DNA from: Pontimonas sp.
Lineage (GTDB): Bacteria; Actinomycetota; Actinomycetes; Actinomycetales; Microbacteriaceae
Assembly: GCA_017857245.1 (NCBI GenBank)
Contig: JAFMDO010000006.1
Location: 1-42,450 of the forward strand
Length of the DNA: 42,450 bases
Reading direction: 5' to 3'
This document shows, one piece after another, positions 22,501 to 28,362 of the stretch; the first letter of the stretch is position 1, and each line of letters starts with the position of its first letter. The notes under the pieces are model-generated. The model made no database searches and was not told the origin of the DNA. It saw only the letters and a list, made by a program, of their open reading frames with translations. The translations under genes and the position numbers were made by a program.

Positions 22501-23279
22501 AGGGCGTCCAGAATCGGGTGCTGCAAATTCTGTGCATCGTCGAGCATGGCCTGGTTAAGGTCCGTGAAGCTTGAAATCAGGAGCCTGGCGGAGACAGCGA
22601 CATCACCGCGGTGGGCGGTGAGATCGCGCAAGCGATCCAGGGCGGGGTTGGGTTTGAATGCTCCACCATCATCGGTCAGCGCCACAAAGGCTTCAGCGTC
22701 CAGGGTCACCTGAAGGTGTTCGGCAAAGGCGCGCTGCAACCCGGGGTTAAGCTCCACGCGGGATCGACCCAGCGTGATTTCACTATCCCCACCTTTCCGA
22801 CGCAGGCTCACCTCGCGCAAAAGCAGCGGTCCGCAGTAGTCGACGTTGTCGTGTTTCCACTCCACTAAACCAATGCCTAGCGCCAGGGTCGCAAGGCCTC
22901 GAGTAGTTGCGAGCTCCTGGTCATGATCGATCAAACGCAACGCTGCTGTGGTCGCGGGACGCCTCGCGACATCGTCTCTGATCAAGTTGGCTAACAAGGT
23001 GGGAGATCCGGCGAGGAAGCGTGCTAATCCACCCGGGTGGCCGCGGGAAATATCTATTCTGTTTTCGCCCCGGTCCTGGAAGTGAATCAGGGGGCTTGCG
23101 CCACCGAGCGCGGCCAGACTTTCCCACCAGCCCGTCCACGCTTGTGCCGCCTCGTTCACGGGGGTGGCCCCGGCGTCATTGACGCTAACCTGGTGCGCCA
23201 AATCACTCGACCACCACGGGGTGGTATCGAGATTTTCCCCAAGGTTCGTGGGGGCATCATAATTATCGGCACGCCACAC
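19557..23279 (-). CDS. DUF4011-type superfamily I helicase/REase-like protein with eroded catalytic motifs
   Basis: A 1240-residue protein laid out like actinobacterial helicases with an N-terminal DUF4011-like region (about 40-290), an SF1 helicase region (about 295-1120) and a C-terminal restriction-endonuclease fold (REase_MTES_1575-like, about 1145-1240). The expected catalytic residues are altered: Walker A reads APGVGG (about 318-323, no Lys), motif II reads LDAG with Asp846-Ala847 instead of DE, motif III reads GDPVTQTP, the QGDERD motif before RDRVIFSLGYG is missing, and TRAR is TSARR. The nuclease strand reads IALDTD. A long coiled-coil middle (about 560-800) is present. Start GTG 23279 is fixed by a leaderless promoter. 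It may be a structural or regulatory pseudo-enzyme. No in-frame stop breaks the gene. Confidence 0.75.
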   Translation of the reverse strand: MWRADNYDAPTNLGENLDTTPWWSSDLAHQVSVNDAGATPVNEAAQAWTGWWESLAALGGASPLIHFQDRGENRIDISRGHPGGLARFLAGSPTLLANLIRDDVARRPATTAALRLIDHDQELATTRGLATLALGIGLVEWKHDNVDYCGPLLLREVSLRRKGGDSEITLGRSRVELNPGLQRAFAEHLQVTLDAEAFVALTDDGGAFKPNPALDRLRDLTAHRGDVAVSARLLISSFTDLNQAMLDDAQNLQHPILDALGGNTHAIQQLRDARNPVEITHPDSRSAASDRGVVDLDSAQDAIVANVLAGNSLTIRSAPGVGGIQTIAGALGALASANKRTLVVSAGAEKTNDLLNRLSRAGLKGLVTRVNNPGKDLIEALTRSEKTKKPTTGDVDSAWTRLRTVILRYREALAVKDQDLGVSAMECFHTLGTLSLKEKPPETTARLERDALVALAPGRGQAAEMLARAATLGEFKYGPGDTPWYGVDFRNLEDARKSHERAQRLASESVPRLMDKIAPILSETPLPEAATLGQMGVFIHLLVDLRDSLDRFQPSVFDRSVKDLITATGSSELSKEMPRLQRRRLKALAKEHVRPGVHVGDLHESLVKIGGQRDLWNRYVDTGHQPSVPSGLDDAHVLVQQVEEDLRDLDRVLGRTGPGRRLSDMVTEELVELLATLAQESEILQSLERRQEVADQLAQWNLGPLVEDLATRHVEAEDVGVELELAWWRGALEQILEREEALLGSEKSLLERLEADFRLVDEAHSAGNAQALSWQLAERWSLGLMDWPEEAVALKTLLKGRGATAAQLSDQAPHLVKALSPVWLATPYNVHELPDTVRFDTVIVLDAGSLRVAETLGAVRRARQVVAMGDPVTQTPTAFSVGLRSAEETPPDDRDALHHESLLAQLRDLLPSFSLTTSYRSTGDDLASVANSTFYSEGLSSLPWAGSFLGHPSCAVEWVEDGQGMPDSATGLVEGVAGEVRVVVQHVMDHAMARSNESLMVLTPSALHARAVREALTEAIVNKPESAEFFDTKSGESFLVATLDQAASLTRDRVIFSLGYGRTPHGRVLSDLGPLSKPGGERLLAAAFTSARRHLRVVTCVAEQDLRDERLSPTTRALGDVLAQASAKHLPRAGGDHDPLLVDLGRRLSAWGMTVELDYQGKIPLVARYGGYCIALDTDTSLMHLPVREALRMRPLALAASGWHHVKAHALELFTAPDQVAGRIATLVGLAPEAATEARG

Positions 23280-23285
23280 TCTCCT

Positions 23286-23307
23286 AACGTAGGGCGCAGG
23301 GCCCTAC
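23286..23307 (-). promoter_or_regulatory. -10 box TACGTT of the helicase-like gene with overlapping inverted repeat
   Basis: TACGTT (23286-23291) is followed by AGGAGA and GTG 23279: six-base spacing. GTAGGGC (23289-23295) and GCCCTAC (23301-23307) form a 7-bp dyad with a five-base loop that overlaps the -10 box, as an operator would. Confidence 0.45.
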
Positions 23308-23346
23308 AGGGCACCTATCCCACGCCGTTACAGGGCTTGGGCCGAT

Positions 23347-23613
23347 TTAGACCACGCGGGCAGCATTGGTCCAGACCTGCGCAAAGAACGGATTTTCGCC
23401 GGCCCACTCATCGCAATTCCACGGTGGTGCTTGGCATTCACGGCACCAGTGCTCGGCCGGCACTATCAGATACGGTGATGCGTCAGAGGGGTGACTCCTG
23501 GCACACGACCAGTGAAGCGGTATGTAAGCCTCCCCCACCTTCACCGTGTCCCTCGCCAGTGTTCGGCCACGAAACTCAGCCCCTGGTAGTGCCTGCTCCA
23601 GGCAGTGTGTCAT
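23347..23613 (-). CDS. Small Cys-rich protein of unknown function
   Basis: An 88-residue ORF with four of its Cys in the second half: PLHWSCARSHP, then HWCRECQAPPWNCDEWAG. The CxxC plus flanking Cys and His could hold a metal. I do not recognise a family. The codon use is less G+C-rich at third positions than the neighbours, and it sits between the helicase-like gene and an A+T-rich stretch next to a tRNA, so acquired DNA is possible. The 23614-23828 gap holds that A+T-rich stretch (with A7 and A6 runs near 23690-23710) and no supported gene. Confidence 0.4.
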   Translation of the reverse strand: MTHCLEQALPGAEFRGRTLARDTVKVGEAYIPLHWSCARSHPSDASPYLIVPAEHWCRECQAPPWNCDEWAGENPFFAQVWTNAARVV

Positions 23614-23828
23614 CACAGTCGCGGCAGGGCGAGACAGTCCATGGACCTTCTTTATTAGCTTGGCTGAATTATTTCAATGGTGAGCCCCAAAAAACCCTGC
23701 AAAAAAAGTGGTTGCCGACCATGAGGTACAAAAGTTATTTGAGAACGCGCCCCCTAGCTTGACCGCACGCTGGGAGAAGCAGGGCCCAGAAACCACTGGC
23801 CCCACGAGCAGGGCTGGTGGGGGGAAAG

Positions 23829-23900
23829 TGCCCCTGGAGGGAGTCGAACCCCCAACCCTTTCCTTAGGACGGAACTGCTCTTCCATTGAGCTACAGAGGC
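23829..23900 (-). tRNA. tRNA-Arg(CCT)
   Basis: Read on the minus strand: acceptor arms GCCTCTG and CAGGGGC pair over seven bases (one G-T), D stem GCTC/GAGC, anticodon loop GTCCTAA with anticodon CCT at 23868-23866, and a T arm GGGGG-TTCGACT-CCCTC. The discriminator is A at 23829 and CCA is not encoded. It reads AGG codons. Confidence 0.9.
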
Positions 23901-23951
23901 TGAAGCCCACAGCATAGCGAGGCGACGAATGTCAGTAGGGAGGATTACGCT

Positions 23952-25169
23952 ATGCGAGTGAAGCTTTTTTTAGCAACTGTGGGTTCTCGAGGGGATAACG
24001 AACCCTTCAAAGCCCTGGCCCTCGAAGCTGCAGCCGCTGGTCACGAAGTGTTTTTCGCCCACACCAACGACATTCCCTCGCAGCCGCAGGCCCCCTACAC
24101 CGATGTCGAGCTCCCCGGATCGATGGGGGAGGTGATTGCTGGTCAAGGGGTTTCTGTCTTGAAGGCGCTGAAGAATTATTCCTCCGTGATGAAACCCCTG
24201 ATGGAGAGAATTCTTGAAGAAACGACACAGCAGATTCTTGCTCTTAAGCCAGACGTCGTGGTGTATCACCCGAAGGTTCTCACCGCGGCCACCGCCACCC
24301 ACGCCGTGGGCGGGATTGCGATTCGCGCCGAAATGGTTCCGATGCTGAATCCGACAGACGAGTTTGCCCCCGTCGGAATGCCTGCCTGGATTCCCGTCTC
24401 TTGGAATAAGGCGAGCTATCGAATCATTGATGCCTCACTGTCTGCGTTTGATGGCCAGGCCAAAAAGTTGGCCCGACGCCTGGGGGTGATTTCCACCCAA
24501 CCTGACCTCACCTTTGTCCCCGTGAGCCCCAGCATCATCTCTCCTCCCAAGGATTGGCCCGATGACGTCGTGATGACGGGTTCATGGAACACACCAGGGC
24601 ACGGACAGCTCGATGAGGAACTCGCGCAGTTCCTTGAGTTTGGGGAGGTTCTTTACGCAGGGTTTGGTTCCATGAAGGACTCTCGCGGAGTTGCGCGCGC
24701 CGACGCGATTGTCCAGGCCGCGCGGTCTCTAGGAATGAAGACGCTGATGGTGACGGGATGGGGCGGACTTGTTCCAGGCCCTACCGATCATCTTGCCCCC
24801 GACATTTTGGTGAGAGAGTCCGTTCCCCACACCGAGGTATTGCCCCACTGCAAGGTGGCCATCCACCACGGAGGCGCTGGCACTCTCCACGCGATGCTGC
24901 GCGCGGGTGTTCCCAGCGTCATCATGCCTTTCCTCGCCGATCAACCGTGGTGGGCGAGGCATCTCCACCAGCAAAAATTGGGACCAGCAGGTCTTTCCCG
25001 CAGGACAAAAACGCCCTCGGTTATCGCAGCCTCTCTGACGGCAGCGCTTTCCTATGAAGGGGTGACGAAACTCGCCGGGCTAAAAATGGCCACCGAGGAC
25101 GGTCTCGCCAGAGCGGTAAGCGTCATCGAAGAAGCGGAAGCGGGCACCCACCCTCTGCGACCTGCCTAA
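23952..25169 (+). CDS. GT1/GT28-like glycosyltransferase (sterol/macrolide UGT type)
   Basis: A 405-residue GT-B enzyme. The N-terminal part has TVGSRGDNEPFKALALEAAAAG (read in parts, about 9-30), the hallmark of the sterol 3-glucosyltransferase and macrolide-glycosyltransferase branch; the C-terminal nucleotide-sugar site is IHHGGAGTLHAMLRAGVPSV near 309 with FLADQPWWA. It should transfer a sugar from a UDP or dTDP donor to a lipid or small molecule. An AGGGAGG site stands about ten bases before the ATG. Stop codons of this gene and the convergent HNH gene are adjacent. The acceptor is unknown. Confidence 0.85.
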   Translation: MRVKLFLATVGSRGDNEPFKALALEAAAAGHEVFFAHTNDIPSQPQAPYTDVELPGSMGEVIAGQGVSVLKALKNYSSVMKPLMERILEETTQQILALKPDVVVYHPKVLTAATATHAVGGIAIRAEMVPMLNPTDEFAPVGMPAWIPVSWNKASYRIIDASLSAFDGQAKKLARRLGVISTQPDLTFVPVSPSIISPPKDWPDDVVMTGSWNTPGHGQLDEELAQFLEFGEVLYAGFGSMKDSRGVARADAIVQAARSLGMKTLMVTGWGGLVPGPTDHLAPDILVRESVPHTEVLPHCKVAIHHGGAGTLHAMLRAGVPSVIMPFLADQPWWARHLHQQKLGPAGLSRRTKTPSVIAASLTAALSYEGVTKLAGLKMATEDGLARAVSVIEEAEAGTHPLRPA

Positions 25170-25709
25170 CTAGGCAGCCTGAGCGAGGTAGCCCTCCCAG
25201 TGCGGCTGGGGACGCTCAATTCCCCGGACCAGCCATGCTGTTCCAAAAGGAGTTTTAGGGACAGAGTGCATTCGCCAGCCCATTTCTTGCGGCGTCCTAT
25301 CGCTCTTGATGTTGTTGCAGGAAAGACAACAGGCCACCAAGTTCTCCCACTCGTCTTTCCCGCCGCGCGAGCGAGGCACAACGTGATCAATGGTGGTGGC
25401 CGACCGGCCACAGTAAGCGCATCTGTTGGAGTCTCGGCGCAATACCCCCCGGCGCGAAACAGGAATATGGCGATTGTGAGGCATCTTGACATATCGGGTG
25501 AGGACGATTACGGAGGGTCTCTCCCACGAACCATCCACACTTCTCACCGGGTAGCCTTGATCACTTTCGACCACTATCGCTCGACCGTTCATCACCAGCA
25601 CGAGCGCTCGGCGAAACGACACCACGGACAGTGGCTCATATCCCGCGTTCAACACCAGCGTCCTGCTCGCTCCCCGCTCGGGGGCCACTACTTCAGCGAC
25701 GCTACTCAT
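25170..25709 (-). CDS. HNH endonuclease
   Basis: A 179-residue protein with a C-terminal HNH domain: CAYCG (Cys97, Cys100), TTIDHVVPRSRGGKDEWENLV with catalytic Asp108-His109 and Asn123, and CLSCNNIK (Cys128, Cys131). The N-terminal part (TLVLNAGYEPLSVVSFRRAL) is the stretch common to a widespread actinobacterial HNH family. It cuts DNA in principle, but the family is near universal in this phylum and a housekeeping role is likely. It is preceded by a leader with a strong hairpin at 25733-25757. Confidence 0.9.
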   Translation of the reverse strand: MSSVAEVVAPERGASRTLVLNAGYEPLSVVSFRRALVLVMNGRAIVVESDQGYPVRSVDGSWERPSVIVLTRYVKMPHNRHIPVSRRGVLRRDSNRCAYCGRSATTIDHVVPRSRGGKDEWENLVACCLSCNNIKSDRTPQEMGWRMHSVPKTPFGTAWLVRGIERPQPHWEGYLAQAA

Positions 25710-25728
25710 GCCCAGGCCCCGTTAACGC

Positions 25729-25786
25729 AAAAGACACCATCGAAAATCGATGGTGTCGAGGAATATCGCGACGTGGGACATCCCAC
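25729..25786 (-). terminator. Terminator-like hairpin (and second hairpin) in the HNH leader
   Basis: GACACCATCGA (25733-25743) and TCGATGGTGTC (25747-25757) form a perfect 11-bp stem with a three-base loop; on the minus strand it is followed by TTTT, as in an intrinsic terminator. GTGGGA/TCCCAC (25773-25786) forms a second short stem just before it. The hairpin sits 24 bases upstream of the HNH start, so it may attenuate that gene or end a short RNA made from the 25760-25950 stretch, which has no supported ORF. Confidence 0.55.
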
Positions 25787-25986
25787 AGAAGGTCGGATGG
25801 CGAACAATATCCGAAAGTGAGCGCGCGCGTCTCGCAGTAGACGAGCTCTGTGCCTCATGATCCCACCCCTCATTTCTTGCGGGACGAACTCTCTTAGGTT
25901 ATCCCTCCTCCCCCAACGTGCAATACCGCGGCACGCCGGGGCGAGCCCGCCACCCACAGCCCCGAATGGGTCAGAACCCGAACCTC

Positions 25987-25992
25987 TAGAAT
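25987..25992 (+). promoter_or_regulatory. -10 box TAGAAT, leaderless start of serC
   Basis: TAGAAT, TGAGAC, then ATG 25999: six-base spacing. Confidence 0.55.
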
Positions 25993-25998
25993 TGAGAC

Positions 25999-27111
25999 AT
26001 GGCGCCCCTTGAAATCCCCCAAGAATTACTCCCCGCAGATGGCCGGTTTGGAGCTGGTCCCTCCCGGATTTCTCCCGCACAGCTTCAGCATCTGCTCGCC
26101 CACGCCGACATTTTGGGGACATCTCACCGCCAAGCCCCAGTCAAAGACCTGGTTGCTCGGGTCCAGGGGATGCTGGCCGATTTTTTTTCCCTACCCGGGG
26201 GCTATGAAGTTGTTTTAGGAAATGGTGGGTCCACCGCTTTCTGGGACGTCTCAGCAGCCAGCCTTGCCCGCACTCGCAGCGCCCACCTGAGTTTTGGTGA
26301 ATTTGGCAGCAAATGTGTCAGCGCCCACAGCACGCCGTGGCTCGAGAGTCCTGATGTGGTGTCGAGCGATCCGGGCACCAGGGGCGCACTGAGCGCAATA
26401 GCGGGGGTCGACCTCTATGCCTGGCCCCACAACGAAACCTCCACCGGGGTGTCGGCGCCGGTCAGGCGAGTAGCGGGCGCTGATTCCGATGCGCTCATGG
26501 TGGTGGATGCCACCAGTGCTGCCGGTGGCATCTACTGTGACGTTCGCGAGAGTGACGTGTATTACTTTGCGCCCCAGAAGAACTTTGCCAGCGATGGTGG
26601 GTTGTGGTTCGCCCTGATGTCCCCTGCGGCTATTGCCCGGGCAGCAGAGATTGCCGACACGGATCGATACATTCCCGATTTCTTATCCCTCACCCAGGCG
26701 ATCGATAATTCCAGGCTCCACCAAACTCTTAATACCCCCGCTCTCACGACCCTGCTACTGATGGAGGCACAGCTGGAATGGATGCTCAGTATCGGTGGTC
26801 TCACTGCCACCGCAGCGCACTGCGCTGCCTCTTCCGCTGTGCTCTATGACTGGGCTGACTCGCGAAGCGATGTCACCGCGTTTGTTCGAGACCCTGACCA
26901 CCGCTCTCCCGTGGTGGTGACACTGGATATCGACGAAGCGATTGATGCCACGGCCATCACCTCCGTGCTTCGCGCAAATGGAATCGTCGACACAGAGCCC
27001 TACCGAAAACTGGGGCGCAACCAGATTCGCGTCGCCACTTTCGCTGGCGTTCCCCACTCAGCTGTGGAGAAGCTGATTTCTTCTCTCGACTACGTCCTGG
27101 AAAATCTTTAG
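25999..27111 (+). CDS. serC: Phosphoserine transaminase
   Basis: A 370-residue class V aminotransferase of the actinobacterial SerC type. FGAGPSRISP at 17-26 is the phosphoserine aminotransferase opening, GNGGSTAFWD (74-83) contacts the cofactor phosphate, VVDATSAAGG (168-177) holds the cofactor Asp, and YYFAPQKNFASDGG has the pyridoxal phosphate Lys194. It converts 3-phosphohydroxypyruvate and glutamate to phosphoserine in serine synthesis (and may act in pyridoxine synthesis). The start is fixed by the leaderless promoter. The stop overlaps the convergent DUF3027 gene by four bases. Confidence 0.93.
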   Translation: MAPLEIPQELLPADGRFGAGPSRISPAQLQHLLAHADILGTSHRQAPVKDLVARVQGMLADFFSLPGGYEVVLGNGGSTAFWDVSAASLARTRSAHLSFGEFGSKCVSAHSTPWLESPDVVSSDPGTRGALSAIAGVDLYAWPHNETSTGVSAPVRRVAGADSDALMVVDATSAAGGIYCDVRESDVYYFAPQKNFASDGGLWFALMSPAAIARAAEIADTDRYIPDFLSLTQAIDNSRLHQTLNTPALTTLLLMEAQLEWMLSIGGLTATAAHCAASSAVLYDWADSRSDVTAFVRDPDHRSPVVVTLDIDEAIDATAITSVLRANGIVDTEPYRKLGRNQIRVATFAGVPHSAVEKLISSLDYVLENL

Positions 27112-27641
27112 GGATTTGGCGTCTCGGGTTCTTCCCATTCAATGCGGTCAAACACATCGGTAGGTTCCTCGGGGACCTCCAGAGGAGCCGGGTCTAGACC
27201 GATGTCGAGCTGATCGATATCGACTCCATCGACGTCGTCGTCATCAAAGTCGTCATCATCCCCGTCATCGTCATCATCGTCATCGTCCACCGCAGCGGCG
27301 TCTTTGAGCTCTTTTTCGTGCAGGAGGTATTCCTCCATGCGGTCAGCCCAGGGAACCCACGCAGGCGAGAGGAGAGCCTTTTCGCCGGGGATTAGTTCCA
27401 CCTCCAGCACGGTTGGTTCCTGCCCTTCGCTGTGAGCAAGCGCCACGGTCCACGACCACCCCGGGTAGCCCTCCATGGTGGAGGGGAAGTGAGCAGAAAT
27501 AACACCCTCCTCCTTGGTGAAGGTCGGGGTAAGGGAATAGGTGCCCTCGCCAGTGACTTCCCGCAGAGCTGCCAAGGCGAGAGTGGTGAGAGTTTCCTCG
27601 CTGGGGTCTGCCAGAGACTTGGCTGGGGGTTTCCTAGGCAT
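27108..27641 (-). CDS. DUF3027 family protein with a long Asp-rich tract
   Basis: The 177-residue product starts at ATG 27641, eight bases inside the end of the cold-shock gene, so the two are coupled. The first two thirds contain the DUF3027 core (GYPGWSWTVALA, then VLEVELIPGEKALLSPAWVPW). It then has a tract of mostly Asp (about residues 122-145, + strand 27207-27285) and an acidic, Pro-rich end. DUF3027 is actinobacterial and uncharacterised; linkage to a cold-shock protein is common. The acidic tract suggests binding to a basic partner or a nucleic-acid-mimic role, which is inference. Confidence 0.85.
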   Translation of the reverse strand: MPRKPPAKSLADPSEETLTTLALAALREVTGEGTYSLTPTFTKEEGVISAHFPSTMEGYPGWSWTVALAHSEGQEPTVLEVELIPGEKALLSPAWVPWADRMEEYLLHEKELKDAAAVDDDDDDDDGDDDDFDDDDVDGVDIDQLDIGLDPAPLEVPEEPTDVFDRIEWEEPETPNP

Positions 27642-28008
27642 CGAACTCGTCGGCAACCTTGCGCAAGAGTGCGGCAATTTTGCGGGCGTTATCATCCGCG
27701 GGGTAACGGCCGTGGCGAAGATCCCCACTGCTGCGGTCCAAGAGTTTGATGAGGTCTTCCACAATGACCGCCATATCTTCAGCACCCTTGCGGCCAAAGC
27801 GCCCGGTAGGGGTGTCCAGTACCCGAACGCTCAACGCTTGTGCCCCGCGCTTACCTTCGGCAACGCCAAACTCGACCCGGGAACCGGCCTTCACCACTTC
27901 GCCTTCAGGAAGCGCCGACGCATGGAGGAAAACCTCTTCGCCATCATCGGTCTGGATGAAGCCAAAACCTTTTTCTTGGTCATAAAACTTGACCTTGCCG
28001 CTGGGCAT
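27634..28008 (-). CDS. Cold-shock-domain protein with C-terminal extension
   Basis: A 124-residue protein. Residues 1-65 are a cold-shock domain with RNP1 KGFGFIQ and RNP2 VFLHAS; residues 66-124 are the helical extension found in the longer actinobacterial form (VIVEDLIKLLDRSSGDL, ARKIAALLRKVADEFDA). It binds single-stranded RNA or DNA and may act as an RNA chaperone. ATG 28008 has AAAGG upstream; the frame extends to 28065. Coupled with the DUF3027 gene downstream. Confidence 0.9.
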   Translation of the reverse strand: MPSGKVKFYDQEKGFGFIQTDDGEEVFLHASALPEGEVVKAGSRVEFGVAEGKRGAQALSVRVLDTPTGRFGRKGAEDMAVIVEDLIKLLDRSSGDLRHGRYPADDNARKIAALLRKVADEFDA

Positions 28009-28074
28009 AGGGAGCCTTTCTGTCGCGGGATCACTTCGTCCCCGCTCCCCAGGATAGTCCCTCAAGGAACCAGG

Positions 28075-28080
28075 TATTCT
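28075..28080 (+). promoter_or_regulatory. -10 box TATTCT, leaderless start at 28087
   Basis: TATTCT, GGAGGG, then ATG 28087: six-base spacing. The GGAGGG looks like a Shine-Dalgarno but touches the ATG, too close to work as one. Confidence 0.5.
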
Positions 28081-28086
28081 GGAGGG

Positions 28087-28362
28087 ATGTCTTCTCTTGA
28101 TACTCCACCCCCCTCACGCCCTGAAAGGGTTATTGCTGCGGCTATTGCCGCGACGATTGGGCTCAGTATTGTGGCATTTTTTGCCATCATTATCGGCTCG
28201 TGGCAGGGCCTGCAACGAGAAGATTTCGCCGAAGGGCTGTGGCCCGTTATCGCGGTGATTCCCCTGATTGCGCTTCCAGCAGGTTTTATTCTGATCATCG
28301 TGCTACTGGTGCTTTCCACGAGGCGTCGACGCTCGTCAGGCGGCCATGCCTCTTCCGACTAA
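28087..28362 (+). CDS. Small two-helix membrane protein
   Basis: A 91-residue protein with two transmembrane segments (about 15-38 and 53-77), a short polar loop (WQGLQREDFAEGLW) and a basic C-terminus (STRRRRSSGG). No family recognised beyond an actinobacterial small membrane protein. Its stop lies 17 bases inside the next gene, so the helicase-associated gene is co-transcribed. Start fixed by the leaderless promoter. Confidence 0.65.
   Translation: MSSLDTPPPSRPERVIAAAIAATIGLSIVAFFAIIIGSWQGLQREDFAEGLWPVIAVIPLIALPAGFILIIVLLVLSTRRRRSSGGHASSD

Noticed and set aside
25706-26122. 138-codon minus-strand frame upstream of the HNH gene
   Set aside because: It crosses the serC start and the hairpin-terminator; the composition looks random.
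27207-27285. Repetitive GAC/GAT stretch as a possible CRISPR or tandem-repeat array
   Set aside because: It is an in-frame Asp tract inside a coding sequence, with no spacers.
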